Shown: positions 7,660 through 15,406 of the stretch, one piece after another | Numbering within the stretch: position 1 is the stretch's first letter | Layout: the number at the start of each line of letters is the position of its first letter | DNA from: Kribbella antiqua | GTDB lineage: Bacteria; Actinomycetota; Actinomycetes; Propionibacteriales; Kribbellaceae | NCBI RefSeq assembly: GCF_004345665.1 | Contig: NZ_SLWR01000012.1 | Coordinates: forward strand, 1-64,000 | Reading direction: 5' to 3' | Length of the DNA stretch: 64,000 nt | Made by a program: the position numbers and the translations under genes | Notes under the pieces: generated by a model | What the model was told of the DNA's origin: nothing | Database searches by the model: none | What the model saw: only the letters and a program-made list of their open reading frames with translations

Positions 7660-8085
7660 ATGAGAGCAGTCGTACAACGTGTGTCCCAGGCGTCGGTGAC
7701 GGTCGACGGCGAGGTGGTCGGCGCGATCGACGAGCCGGGACTGGTGGTCCTCCTGGGCGTCACCCACGACGACACAGAGGAGAAGGCGAAGACCCTGGCC
7801 GCCAAGATCTGGACCCTCCGGATCCTGCACGACGAGCGCTCCTGCTCCGACGAACAGGCCCCCATCCTCGCCATCAGCCAATTCACCCTGTACGCCGACA
7901 CCCGCAAGGGCCGCCGCCCCTCCTGGAACGCCGCCGCCCCCGGCCCGGTCTCCGAGCCCCTCTACAACACCTTCTGCGCAGCCCTCGAGGCATTGGGGGC
8001 CAAGGTGGAACGCGGCCGCTTCGGCGCCCACATGGACGTTGCCCTGGTCAACGACGGCCCCGTCACCCTCATCCTCGACGCTTAG
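7660..8085 (+). CDS. dtd: D-aminoacyl-tRNA deacylase
   Basis: 141 residues, the usual length of DTD. It hydrolyses D-aminoacyl-tRNAs (and Gly-tRNA-Ala), protecting translation. Conserved features are the start MRAVVQRVSQASVTV, the active-site strand SQFTLYADTRKGRRPSW and the C-terminal Gly-Pro motif in NDGPVTL that enforces chiral selection as a cross-dimer cis-peptide. The ATG at 7660 is chosen over an in-frame upstream start because the protein family begins there and a CAGACT box lies 6 bp upstream. Monocistronic; a terminator follows. Confidence 0.95.
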   Translation: MRAVVQRVSQASVTVDGEVVGAIDEPGLVVLLGVTHDDTEEKAKTLAAKIWTLRILHDERSCSDEQAPILAISQFTLYADTRKGRRPSWNAAAPGPVSEPLYNTFCAALEALGAKVERGRFGAHMDVALVNDGPVTLILDA

Positions 8086-8108
8086 AACAACTGCCTGGAA
8101 CAACAGAA

Positions 8109-8146
8109 CGGCCCCGGCCGGATCCTGGGGGATCTGGCCGGGGCCG
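8109..8146. terminator. Bidirectional hairpin between dtd and the secreted anchor protein gene
   Basis: A perfect 11-bp GC stem (8109-8119 with 8136-8146) and a 16-nt loop lie between two convergent genes. The plus-strand side is followed by a T/G-rich run. Confidence 0.7.
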
Positions 8147-8201
8147 GTGTGTTGTGTTCTGAATCGGTGAGGTTCGACTCAGAAAGGTGCGCGCGGCTGG
8201 A

Positions 8202-9425
8202 TCAGCCGACGACGCCGGCGGCCGAGTGGCCGACGATGACCTTGGTGTTCAGGCTGTAGACGTCGATCACCAGGGCGTTGACCGAGATGTACCGGCCCTG
8301 CTTCTTGACCTGGTTGAAGGTCAGCTTGGCGATGCCCGGGATGTCCAGCGTGCTGTTCGGCGCGGTCGACACGGGGTAGACCTTGTTGCCGACCCGGATC
8401 GAGGCGATGCTCGAGGACGACTTCGTGCCGTACTTGCCGTCCTTGGTCTTCCACGCCAGCGCGGAGGACTCGATGGCACCGATGCGCAGGTTCCCGACGT
8501 TCACGCCCGCGACGTGCGAGGTGAAGTTCACCACGGCCTTGTCCATGTTCGCGTAGCCGTTCTTCGTGGTGTAGACCGCACCCACGTAGGCGACCTTCGG
8601 GATGTTCAGCTCGCCGATCGCGTTGCGGATCGTCTTGCCCCCAGTGCCCTGGCAGGTGGCCTGGTACGACGTCGGACCCGAAACGAGCAGCTTGTCGACA
8701 TTGGCCTTGGTGCCGTAGGCGTCACCGAAGACGACCGCGGTGGCCGGCTTGGTGATCTCCGCGCGGGTCTTCAGCACCGCGACGTCGACACCCTGCGGGA
8801 TGTACTTGTTCTTCACCGTGGCGTGCAGCACGACGGCCTGCGAGTACGAGTAGATGCCGCTGTCCGTCTTCACGCCACCGACGCGGTTCAGCACGATGTA
8901 GCCGAGGCCCGGTACGGCGACCTTGGTGTTCGGCGACGGGTTGAGCAGCGACGGAACCGAGACGGCCCCGATCTTCACGGACGCGAACGTGGTGCCGCCG
9001 GTGTAGGACAGCTTGCCGTTCTTGTACACCGACGTGGTGGTGGTCTTCACACCGGTCAGGTGCAGCAGGTTGCCGAGCTTGATGTCGACAGCCTTCGCGT
9101 TGCTGGTGACGCCGTTGCCGTACTTGTTGTTGAACGAGTGCGTGTCGGTGGTCACGCTCTGCGCGATGGCGTGATTGTTCACGTTCGCCGTCGCGAGGTC
9201 ATTGCGGTCGGACTTGATGTCCGTGGTGCAGCTGATCTGGCTGACTACCTGCGGGCCGCTGTTCGCCAGCCCCGACTGCACGTCGGTTCCGAACGCGTAG
9301 CCGCTGTAACCGAAAACCGGCGCGGCGGACGCCGAACCCGAGGTCAGCGCAATCGTAGAAGCCACGCCGACTACCGCCGCAACTCCGACGGCGGCGAGCT
9401 TCTTGTATCCGATGCGGGGTCTCAT
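8202..9425 (-). CDS. Secreted choice-of-anchor P family protein
   Basis: 407 residues with a Sec signal peptide (MRPRIGYKK, then VGVAAVVGVASTIALTSG, cleavage after SASA). The mature part is beta-rich and contains two similar halves beginning near FGYSGYAFGTDV and VVFGDAYGTKANV, each with repeated VKIGAVSVPS / LRIGAIESSA type strands, as in proteins annotated choice-of-anchor P in actinobacteria. Expected outside the cell; function unknown. The ATG at 9423-9425 follows a strong GGGAGGAGGGG ribosome site, so the 78 upstream in-frame codons are not used. Convergent with dtd. Confidence 0.75.
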   Translation of the reverse strand: MRPRIGYKKLAAVGVAAVVGVASTIALTSGSASAAPVFGYSGYAFGTDVQSGLANSGPQVVSQISCTTDIKSDRNDLATANVNNHAIAQSVTTDTHSFNNKYGNGVTSNAKAVDIKLGNLLHLTGVKTTTTSVYKNGKLSYTGGTTFASVKIGAVSVPSLLNPSPNTKVAVPGLGYIVLNRVGGVKTDSGIYSYSQAVVLHATVKNKYIPQGVDVAVLKTRAEITKPATAVVFGDAYGTKANVDKLLVSGPTSYQATCQGTGGKTIRNAIGELNIPKVAYVGAVYTTKNGYANMDKAVVNFTSHVAGVNVGNLRIGAIESSALAWKTKDGKYGTKSSSSIASIRVGNKVYPVSTAPNSTLDIPGIAKLTFNQVKKQGRYISVNALVIDVYSLNTKVIVGHSAAGVVG

Positions 9426-9642
9426 GACCCCTCCTCCCTGAGTAATGACGTGACCCGTTGGGCGGGCCAGGACACAGACACAACTCAGCCGATTGCGGTA
9501 GGTAACGAGCCGAACCCGCTCCGAGATGAAACCGTTATATTCGAGCGTCGTTCGTGATGTCCGGAGTACGCCGCTCCGGTCCGCGCCGGAACGCCGGATG
9601 TCGCGAAACCCCTTGTGAACAAGGCAGATCCGGGCATGCCAA

Positions 9643-9714
9643 GGGGCCCGAGCGCGCAAGGCCCGGGCCCCTCGGGGTCTACTTCAGGGTGGGTCACCCT
9701 CGGGTGGGGGTGAC
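9643..9714 (-). terminator. Two consecutive hairpins downstream of the sulfur operon
   Basis: The 311-bp gap between the secreted protein gene start and the DUF1416 stop holds the promoter side of the former and two hairpins for the latter: 9693-9699 pairs with 9708-9714 (7 bp, loop 8), and 9643-9650 with 9664-9671 (8 bp, GC only). They probably terminate the DUF4395-sseA-DUF1416 mRNA. Confidence 0.5.
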
Positions 9715-9736
9715 ACACGATGTAACGACCGAGTGG

Positions 9737-10033
9737 TCAGACGGTAACGGCCACCTCGGCGACCTCGCCGTACTGAGCCACTACCTGACGGTCGACCGGG
9801 TCCGCCTTCGGAGCCAGCGTCCGCAGCGTCCAGTTGCCCGGCGCCGCGAAGAACCGGAAGTGGCCGGTCGCCGATGTCGGCACCTCGGCGGTGAACTCAC
9901 CAGTGGAGTCCAGCAGCCGCACGTAGGCGCCGCCGACCGGCTCCTCGCCGCGCAGTACCTGGCCCTGGATCACCGCTTCCTTGTCGACATCGACGCCCTT
10001 GAGGTCGAGGCCGCCCTTCTTCGCTCCGCACAT
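9737..10033 (-). CDS. DUF1416 protein linked to thiosulfate sulfurtransferase
   Basis: 98 residues, the family's normal length, starting MCGAKKGG. The body is a single beta-sandwich of the carboxypeptidase-regulatory type (VIQGQVLRGEEPVGGAYVRLLDSTGEFTA). The family is found directly after sseA/cysA-type rhodaneses in actinobacteria; its biochemical role is not known to me. The ATG lies 3 bp after the sseA stop, so it is the last gene of the sulfur operon. The Cys at position 2 is notable in this sulfur context. Confidence 0.85.
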   Translation of the reverse strand: MCGAKKGGLDLKGVDVDKEAVIQGQVLRGEEPVGGAYVRLLDSTGEFTAEVPTSATGHFRFFAAPGNWTLRTLAPKADPVDRQVVAQYGEVAEVAVTV

Positions 10034-10036
10034 GTG

Positions 10037-10885
10037 TCAGGCCTTTCCGGGCTCGTCGCCGAGGGCAACGGGTACGCCGACGAGCGAACCCCACTCGGTC
10101 CAGGAACCGTCGTAGTTCTTCACGTTCGCCTGTCCGAGGATCTCGTGCAGCACGAACCAGGTGTGTGCCGACCGCTCGCCGATGCGGCAGTAGGCGATGG
10201 TGTCCTTGCCGAAGTCGACGCCCGCGTCGGCGTACAGCTCCTTCAGCTCGTCGTCGGAGCGGAAGGTGCCGTCGTCGTTGGCGGCCTTGCTCCAGGGGAT
10301 GTTCGCGGCGGTCGGGATGTGACCCGCGCGCTGCGCCTGCTCCTGCGGCAGGTGCGCCGGGGCCAGCAGCCGGCCAGCGTACTCGTCAGGGCTGCGCACG
10401 TCGACCAGGTTCTTCACGCCGATGGCCTCGCCGACCTCGTCGCGGAAGGCGCGGACGTTCAGGTCCGGGTCCTGGGCGGTGTACTCGGTGGCCTCGCGCT
10501 TCTCGACCTCGTCGGTCAGCTCGCGGCTGTCCAGCTCCCAGCGCTTGCGGCCGCCGTCGAGCAGCCGGACGTCACTGTGACCGTAGAGCTTGAAGTACCA
10601 GTACGCGTAGGCCGCGAACCAGTTGTTGTTGCCGCCGTACAGCACGACCGTGTCGTCGTTCTTCACGCCGCGGTCGGACAGCAGCGCCTGGAACTGCTCC
10701 TTGTTGACGAAGTCCCGGCGGACCGGGTCCTGCAGGTCCTGCTTCCAGTCCAGCTTGATCGCGCCGGCGATGTGGCCGGCGTCGTACGCCGAGACGTCTT
10801 CGTCGACCTCGATCAGGACGACATCGGCGTCGTTCTTGTGCTCCTCGACCCAGTCGGCCGAGACGAGCGCGGACTCCCTGCTCAT
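10037..10885 (-). CDS. sseA: Thiosulfate sulfurtransferase (two-domain rhodanese)
   Basis: 282 residues with two rhodanese domains (about 8-125 and 150-275). Only the second carries the catalytic Cys, Cys233, in the loop CRIGERSA, the actinobacterial variant of the CxxGxR rhodanese loop. It transfers sulfane sulfur from thiosulfate or 3-mercaptopyruvate. It is the middle gene of DUF4395-sseA-DUF1416, the same order as the cysA2-type operon of mycobacteria. A GAGAGG site precedes the ATG at 10885. Regulation is probably by the upstream leader peptide. Confidence 0.93.
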   Translation of the reverse strand: MSRESALVSADWVEEHKNDADVVLIEVDEDVSAYDAGHIAGAIKLDWKQDLQDPVRRDFVNKEQFQALLSDRGVKNDDTVVLYGGNNNWFAAYAYWYFKLYGHSDVRLLDGGRKRWELDSRELTDEVEKREATEYTAQDPDLNVRAFRDEVGEAIGVKNLVDVRSPDEYAGRLLAPAHLPQEQAQRAGHIPTAANIPWSKAANDDGTFRSDDELKELYADAGVDFGKDTIAYCRIGERSAHTWFVLHEILGQANVKNYDGSWTEWGSLVGVPVALGDEPGKA

Positions 10886-10898
10886 GGTGTGCTGCCTC

Positions 10899-11342
10899 TC
10901 AGTTGTTGGTAGCGGTGGATGGCGTACGAATGCGGTGGATCAGCAGATAGGCCTCGCAGCCGAGGCAGAGCCCCACCGCCGCGTTCACGAACGCGGCGAC
11001 CAGGGCGAATCCGCTGGCGACCACGCCGAGCACGGTGACGCCGGTCAGGTACCCGATCAGACCGGCGACCGCGAAGACGAGGCCGACCAGCTGGGCGAAC
11101 CGCGGCGGCGCCGCGTCCTCCAGCTCCTTCGGCGGACCCAGCCGGGGGCGGACCAGCCGCTTGAAGAGTTGCCCGTACGGCGATGCCTGCACGCCGAACG
11201 CGACGGAGATCGCGAACACCACGGCCTGGATCGCGAGCGGCCAGGCACTGTTCAGGATCAGCGTCAACGCGAGCAGCACGGTGGTGACACCCGCTGCGAA
11301 CCGGAGCCCGCGCGGGTCGACCTTGACTGTCTTTTCGGACAT
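10899..11342 (-). CDS. DUF4395 integral membrane protein
   Basis: 147 residues with about four membrane spans (residues 15-50, 82-105, 108-130). The conserved C-terminal CLGCEAYLL motif places a Cys pair at the membrane face, and the family is regularly linked with thioredoxin and rhodanese genes, so a role in sulfur or thiol handling is likely but unproven. First structural gene of the sulfur operon, 13 bp before sseA. Its ribosome site (a G-run 5 to 9 bp before the ATG) sits beside a run of CCTCC repeats that could pair with it. Confidence 0.85.
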   Translation of the reverse strand: MSEKTVKVDPRGLRFAAGVTTVLLALTLILNSAWPLAIQAVVFAISVAFGVQASPYGQLFKRLVRPRLGPPKELEDAAPPRFAQLVGLVFAVAGLIGYLTGVTVLGVVASGFALVAAFVNAAVGLCLGCEAYLLIHRIRTPSTATNN

Positions 11343-11408
11343 GACAACCCCCGGAGGAGGAGGTGGATCGAGCTCGGCCCCGCCCGGGTCTGCGGGAGGC
11401 GACGTACT

Positions 11409-11435
11409 CGGAACCGTGCTCAGCGACCGGTTCCG
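11409..11435 (-). promoter_or_regulatory. Candidate attenuator hairpin of the sulfur operon
   Basis: A perfect 8-bp stem (11409-11416 with 11428-11435, loop 11) lies between the leader peptide stop (11458) and the DUF4395 start (11342). Its position is right for an attenuation or anti-attenuation structure. No T-run follows, so Rho-dependent or translational control is as likely as intrinsic termination. Confidence 0.45.
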
Positions 11436-11457
11436 CAGCGCTCGGGACGCCGCCTGG

Positions 11458-11538
11458 TCAGCGGCGACGACACAGCGACGAGCGCACGCGGCAGTTGTCC
11501 ACCGCCCGGCGCTTGGTCAGCCATGTCGTATAAGCCAC
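11458..11538 (-). CDS. Cysteine-type leader peptide (26 residues) of the sulfur operon
   Basis: A tiny frame from the GTG at 11536-11538 to the TGA at 11458-11460. Residues 7-16 read LTKRRAVDNC, followed by RVRSSLC and three Arg, with Cys16 and Cys23. This matches the pattern of short actinobacterial leader peptides found before sulfur-assimilation genes (Leu-Thr-Lys/Arg-Arg-Arg-x-Val-Asp-x-Cys-Arg). A TACTCT -10 box (11545-11550) lies 6 bp before the GTG, so the mRNA is probably leaderless and the peptide is the first thing translated. In mycobacteria, uORFs before the orthologous cysA2 operon mediate cysteine-responsive attenuation; the same is inferred here. Confidence 0.7.
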   Translation of the reverse strand: MAYTTWLTKRRAVDNCRVRSSLCRRR

Positions 11539-11544
11539 GGATCG

Positions 11545-11550
11545 AGAGTA
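11545..11550 (-). promoter_or_regulatory. -10 box of the sulfur operon leader transcript
   Basis: TACTCT on the minus strand, 6 bp upstream of the leader peptide GTG, places the transcription start on the start codon. Confidence 0.55.
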
Positions 11551-11616
11551 CGGAAAGCGGGCGCGGCTACCAGCCGTAGTCCCATGCACTGAGACAACTG
11601 ATCAGAGTTTGGACAC

Positions 11617-12552
11617 TCAGGTGCGCACCACGTTGGTTGCGGCCACCTTGTCGTGCAGCGCCTGCTTCTTGTCGTCCCAGAGCGGCCACAGGTCGTTGAT
11701 CAGCGCGACGAAGCTGAACACGCTGCCGACCAGCGGGATCGCGCCCAGCAGGCTGAGCCCGGTGTAGAAGCCGTACCGCTTCAGTACGGCGGAACCCGGC
11801 GGCGGTCCGGGCACGTCCCGCAGCCGGACCGCGATACCGACCGCCTTCTTACCGGGCGTCGCGCCGGAGCGGGTGAGGAAGAAGTACTCGTAGGCGAAGG
11901 CAACGACCAGGCCGATCAGGATGGCCGGGATCATCCACTTGTAGGCCTCGGTGGGCAGAGTGGTCGTGGTCGTCGTACGACCGGCTGCGGCGTCGTCGAA
12001 GATCTTTTCCATGTAATCGAGCAGCACCTGCACGTATTGCCAGTAGAAGTACCCGGTCAGCGGCAGGCCGGCGATTCCGACGATGAGGCCGTCGATGATT
12101 CGGGCGAAGACGCGGCGCCACCAGCCGGAGAGCGCCTGGCCGTCGGGGGTCGTGTGCACACGCTGGCCGGGGTAGCCGTAGCCCTGCTGCATCTGGCCCT
12201 GCTGCGGTTGGCCGTATTGCGGCTGACCGTACTGGGCTTGGCCGTACTGCGGCTGCCCGTACTGGGCTTGGCCGTACTGCGGCTGCCCGTACTGCGGTTG
12301 CCCGTACTGGGCTTGGCCGTGCTGCTGTGGTTGGCCGGCGTACTGCTGCTGGCCGGTCTGCTGGCCGCCGCCGGCGGGGCCGGGTTGGGCGCCGCCGTAC
12401 ACCTGGCCGTGCTGGGCGGGCTGACCGAACTGACCCTGGTACGGCGCTGGGCCCTGCTGCGGGCGGCGCTGATCCGTCCACGTGCTCCCGTCCCAGTAGC
12501 GCTGCTGAGACGGCTCCTGTGGGTCGTCGTACCAACCGGCTGGAAAGCTCAC
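11617..12552 (-). CDS. DUF2510-RDD membrane protein with Gln/Tyr repeat linker
   Basis: 311 residues. The N-terminus is a DUF2510 domain (FPAGWYDDPQEPSQQRYWDG). A linker of about 110 residues follows, made of tandem GQPQYGQAQY units, then an RDD domain (GWWRRVFARIIDGLIVGIAG ... GATPGKKAVGI ... LWPLWDDKKQALHDKVAAT) with three to four membrane spans. RDD proteins are integral membrane proteins of largely unknown role, some linked to Na+/H+ antiport. The GTG at 12550-12552 is preferred because DUF2510 begins there and a GATGCT -10-like box lies 6 bp upstream; an ATG at 12582 is the alternative. Same architecture as the RDD cluster near 35 kb. Confidence 0.82.
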   Translation of the reverse strand: MSFPAGWYDDPQEPSQQRYWDGSTWTDQRRPQQGPAPYQGQFGQPAQHGQVYGGAQPGPAGGGQQTGQQQYAGQPQQHGQAQYGQPQYGQPQYGQAQYGQPQYGQAQYGQPQYGQPQQGQMQQGYGYPGQRVHTTPDGQALSGWWRRVFARIIDGLIVGIAGLPLTGYFYWQYVQVLLDYMEKIFDDAAAGRTTTTTTLPTEAYKWMIPAILIGLVVAFAYEYFFLTRSGATPGKKAVGIAVRLRDVPGPPPGSAVLKRYGFYTGLSLLGAIPLVGSVFSFVALINDLWPLWDDKKQALHDKVAATNVVRT

Positions 12553-12606
12553 CGCCAAAGCATCACCTAAGTGCCGGTCCATCCGCCATTCGATGGCACG
12601 TAACGG

Positions 12607-13068
12607 TCAGTGTGGCTGGTGGTCGATCGCGGTCGCGACAGCCGCGATCACGTCGGGTTTGCGCGGTGCGCCGCTGGCGCGCTTGACGATCGCGCCGGTG
12701 CTGTCGAGGACGAGTGTCGTCGGGGTCCGCAGGATGTCCAGCCGCCGGACGAGCTCGAGATGGGACTCCGCGTCGAGCTCGACATGCCGGACGCCGTCGA
12801 CCATGCCCTCGACCTCGGCGAGAGTACGCCGGGTCGCGCGGCACGGCGCGCAGAAGGCGGACGAGAACTGCAGCAAGGTCGCCCGCTCGCCGAGTTCACC
12901 ACCGACGTCAGCCGCGGAGATCCGCTCGACCGTGTCATCCACCTCGTGTGCCTCGACCTTTCGCACCGCCCGGGTCCCCCGGAATCGCCCGTCGAACTGG
13001 GATTTGAGCAGGCTCAGCACGATGCCGGCGGCGACCGCACTGACGAGCACCCACATCCCCAGGCTCAT
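12607..13068 (-). CDS. Membrane-anchored thioredoxin-like protein
   Basis: 153 residues: one N-terminal membrane span (about 3-22), a short linker, then a thioredoxin fold with the redox motif CAPC (Cys73, Cys76) and the cis-Pro loop RTPTTLVLD. Membrane topology is uncertain. In actinobacteria such genes neighbour DUF4395 and rhodanese genes, so it may act with the sulfur operon 1.3 kb away. The start is uncertain: ATG 13068 has a TACTCT box 8 bp upstream; a TTG at 13104 would add 12 residues. Confidence 0.78.
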   Translation of the reverse strand: MSLGMWVLVSAVAAGIVLSLLKSQFDGRFRGTRAVRKVEAHEVDDTVERISAADVGGELGERATLLQFSSAFCAPCRATRRTLAEVEGMVDGVRHVELDAESHLELVRRLDILRTPTTLVLDSTGAIVKRASGAPRKPDVIAAVATAIDHQPH

Positions 13069-13139
13069 GACAAACCAGAGTACGTCGCTGGTCTTACCAC
13101 TCAAGCCGGGTGTTCAGCCCTCGGACTCGGCCGCCTGGC

Positions 13140-13592
13140 TCAGTCCTCGGGACGGCCGCGGAGGCGCTTGGTCTCGCCGCGGCGTTTCTTGTCGTCGAGC
13201 CGCCGCCGGACCGAGTTCTTGCTGGGCTTGGTCGGCCGCCGCTGCCGGGGCGGGGCCGCGATCGCATCCCGCAGCAGCGCCGCCAGCCGCGTCCGCGCCG
13301 CCTCCCGGTTGCGCCACTGCGACTTGTGCTCCGACGCCGCCACCGTGAGTACGCCGTCCACCAGCCGGTGACTGAGCCGCTCGAGCGCCCGGGATTTGAG
13401 TACGTCGCTCAGCGCCGTCGTACCGGCAACGTCGAACGTCAGCTCCACCCGGCTGTCCGTCGTATTGACCGACTGACCGCCCGGACCGCTCGACCGCGAG
13501 AACCGCCAGCCGAGCTCCGTCTCGGGGATCGTCACCCCTTTGCGCACCTCCACGTCCCCATTCTCGGTGACCTCGGAGTCGTTGCGCTTCAC
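13140..13592 (-). CDS. arfB: Alternative ribosome-rescue factor ArfB (peptidyl-tRNA hydrolase)
   Basis: 150 residues with the GGQ catalytic motif (Gly38-Gly39-Gln40 in SSGPGGQSVN) and the basic C-terminal tail (KPSKNSVRRRLDDKKRR) that enters the empty mRNA channel of stalled ribosomes. It releases nascent chains from non-stop complexes. The length is typical of ArfB (about 140), well short of release factors. The start is a GTG at 13592; no clear ribosome site is seen. Confidence 0.9.
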   Translation of the reverse strand: MKRNDSEVTENGDVEVRKGVTIPETELGWRFSRSSGPGGQSVNTTDSRVELTFDVAGTTALSDVLKSRALERLSHRLVDGVLTVAASEHKSQWRNREAARTRLAALLRDAIAAPPRQRRPTKPSKNSVRRRLDDKKRRGETKRLRGRPED

Positions 13593-13677
13593 CTAGGTAC
13601 GGCGAGGACGTCGCGTACGTCGAGAAAGTTGCCCAAGGCCACCGAGTTGCCGGGCGCGGCGGGTGTCAGCCAGTGGT

Positions 13678-14388
13678 TCAGGCGCTGACTTCGGCGGTTT
13701 CGCGGGAGGTGGTGGGTGGGATGACGAAGCGGTAGCCGACGTTGCGGACTGTGCCGATCAGCGCCTCGTGCTCCGGGCCGAGTTTTGCGCGCAACCGTCG
13801 TACGTGCACATCGACCGTACGGGTGCCGCCGAAGTAGTCGTAGCCCCAGACCTCCTGCAGCAGCTGCTCCCGGGTGAACACCCGCCCGGGATGCTGCGCG
13901 AGGAACTTGAACAGCTCGAACTCCTTGTAGGTGAGGTCGAGCGCCCGCCCGTTCAGCTTCGCCGTGTACGACGCCTCGTCGATCACGACGTCGCCGCTGC
14001 GGATCAGGGTGGTGTCGGGGTCCTCGTTCCGCGCGGCGGCGAGCCGGCCGATCACCAGCCGCAGCCGGGCCTCGATCTCGGCCGGGCCGGCCGTGTCGAG
14101 CAGGACGTCGTCGGCGCCCCAGTCGGCGTTCACCGCGGTCAGGCCGCCCTCGGTCACGACCAGGATCAGCGGTACGTCGATCCCGGTGGTCCGGATCAGG
14201 CGGGACACGCCACGCACCGAGACCAGGTCACGGCGGGCGTCGAGCAGGACCGCATCCGCGTCCGGGGCGTCGACCAGTGCGGCGACCTCGGCGGGCAGGA
14301 TCCGGATCTGGTGGGGCAGCAGGGCGAGCGAGGGCAGGACCTCGGTGGAGGCCTGCAGCGCGTTCGTCAGCAGAAGCAACGTGCTCAC
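13678..14388 (-). CDS. glnR: GlnR, orphan OmpR-type nitrogen regulator
   Basis: 236 residues. The N-terminal pseudo-receiver keeps one Asp (Asp50 in AVLLDARRD) but lacks the acidic pocket and the switch Lys, as in GlnR of Streptomyces and Mycobacterium, which is not activated by a partner kinase. The C-terminal winged helix (LDLTYKEFELFKFLAQHPGR ... EVWGYDYFGGTRTVDVHVRRLR) is almost identical in motif to mycobacterial GlnR. It controls glnA, amtB and other nitrogen genes elsewhere in the genome. GTG start with AAGGAG upstream. moaD is divergent. Confidence 0.92.
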   Translation of the reverse strand: MSTLLLLTNALQASTEVLPSLALLPHQIRILPAEVAALVDAPDADAVLLDARRDLVSVRGVSRLIRTTGIDVPLILVVTEGGLTAVNADWGADDVLLDTAGPAEIEARLRLVIGRLAAARNEDPDTTLIRSGDVVIDEASYTAKLNGRALDLTYKEFELFKFLAQHPGRVFTREQLLQEVWGYDYFGGTRTVDVHVRRLRAKLGPEHEALIGTVRNVGYRFVIPPTTSRETAEVSA

Positions 14389-14552
14389 GCTGTCTCCTTG
14401 TGCTGGTCGTCGGATCCCCGCGGATGAGCGATCCGGTCCTTGTGCACGTCAGGCCCCTGCGGCGTCATTGCCGGGGGCCTGAGACACACTGGATGCAACA
14501 GCAAGCTGACATAATAGCCGAAGACTTAACCGATTAGTGAGGTCTCTCCCAG

Positions 14553-14792
14553 ATGCCGGAAGTCACCATCAGGTACTTCGCGGCCGCCCGCGCCGCGGCC
14601 GGCCGGTCCACCGCGACCGCCGAGGCCACCTCGATCCGCGACCTGGTCAGCACCGTCTCCACCGACAGTCCTGAACTCGCCCGCGTCCTCGGCATCTGCA
14701 CCTTCCTTCTCGACGGCCAGCGCGCCGACCCCACCACCCCGCTCCACGCCGGCGCCCAGGTAGACGCCCTCCCACCCTTCGCCGGCGGCTGA
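14553..14792 (+). CDS. moaD: MoaD/ThiS-family sulfur carrier
   Basis: 79 residues with the ubiquitin-like fold start (VTIRYFAAARAAAG) and the essential C-terminal Gly-Gly (PPFAGG), which is adenylated and thiocarboxylated. It is likely the small subunit of molybdopterin synthase; a role in another thiocarboxylate pathway cannot be excluded without moaE or thiG nearby. GAGG precedes the ATG. It is divergent from glnR across 164 bp, a neighbour relation common in actinobacteria. Confidence 0.85.
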   Translation: MPEVTIRYFAAARAAAGRSTATAEATSIRDLVSTVSTDSPELARVLGICTFLLDGQRADPTTPLHAGAQVDALPPFAGG

Positions 14793-14853
14793 CCCACCCG
14801 GGGCTGTCGGCCTCACACCCGGCGCTGTTGGGCTCACACCGGTGCTGTTGGGC

Positions 14854-15162
14854 TCAGAGGAAGAACTTGAGGAGTACGACGGCGAGGGCCGCGGCGGTGC
14901 ACAGGGCCGCCTTGCCCGAGCCGATCCCACGACGTACGGCGGCACCGAACACCGCCACAGTCAGCGGAACCAGCATCACCAGCAGCGTGATCCCCGCCGC
15001 CCGCACCCCCACATGCGAACGCCCGGTCAGAACCAGCCCAAGGATCATGGCGAACGTCAGCCCGATCCACGTCGTGAGCTGGATCGGCCCGTCGGCACTG
15101 CGATGCCCGCGATGCGACGCCCGGGCCGCACGGCGATGCGAAGTCGGAGCAACGTGCACCAT
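14854..15162 (-). CDS. Small integral membrane protein
   Basis: 102 residues from the ATG at 15160-15162, which has a GGAGGG site upstream. A basic, His/Arg-rich N-terminus (VHVAPTSHRRAARASHRGHR) precedes three hydrophobic segments (about 33-50, 56-76 and 84-101), the last ending at the C-terminus. No family recognised. The 240 bp upstream contain nothing else that I can assign. Confidence 0.6.
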   Translation of the reverse strand: MVHVAPTSHRRAARASHRGHRSADGPIQLTTWIGLTFAMILGLVLTGRSHVGVRAAGITLLVMLVPLTVAVFGAAVRRGIGSGKAALCTAAALAVVLLKFFL

Positions 15163-15406
15163 TGCTAACCCTCCGAAAAGATCCGAACACGCAAGGTAGC
15201 AGCAACCCCAAAATTCGTAAAAGCCACCCGGTCCCACCAAACCCACCCCCGCGAGCCAGTCGCAGATACAAGTCATCCCACCGCACCTGCCCGCTACCAC
15301 CACGCCGGACTGCAGAGCTCAGGCTTGGTCGGCGTTGGCTTGGTACGCCGCGCGCCCGGCTGCTGGTGTTGCGGCCGGGCGCGCGGGTCGTCGTACGTCG
15401 TGCGGG

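Noticed and set aside
8202..9659. 485-residue version of the choice-of-anchor protein
   Set aside because: The first 78 codons precede a strong ribosome site and a proper signal peptide start at 9425.
12190..12330. Tandem repeats that could suggest a CRISPR or satellite array
   Set aside because: They are in-frame codons for GQPQYGQAQY units of the RDD protein linker, without spacers.
13678..14388. Partner kinase for the OmpR-type regulator
   Set aside because: None is adjacent and the receiver lacks the phosphorylation pocket, as expected of GlnR.
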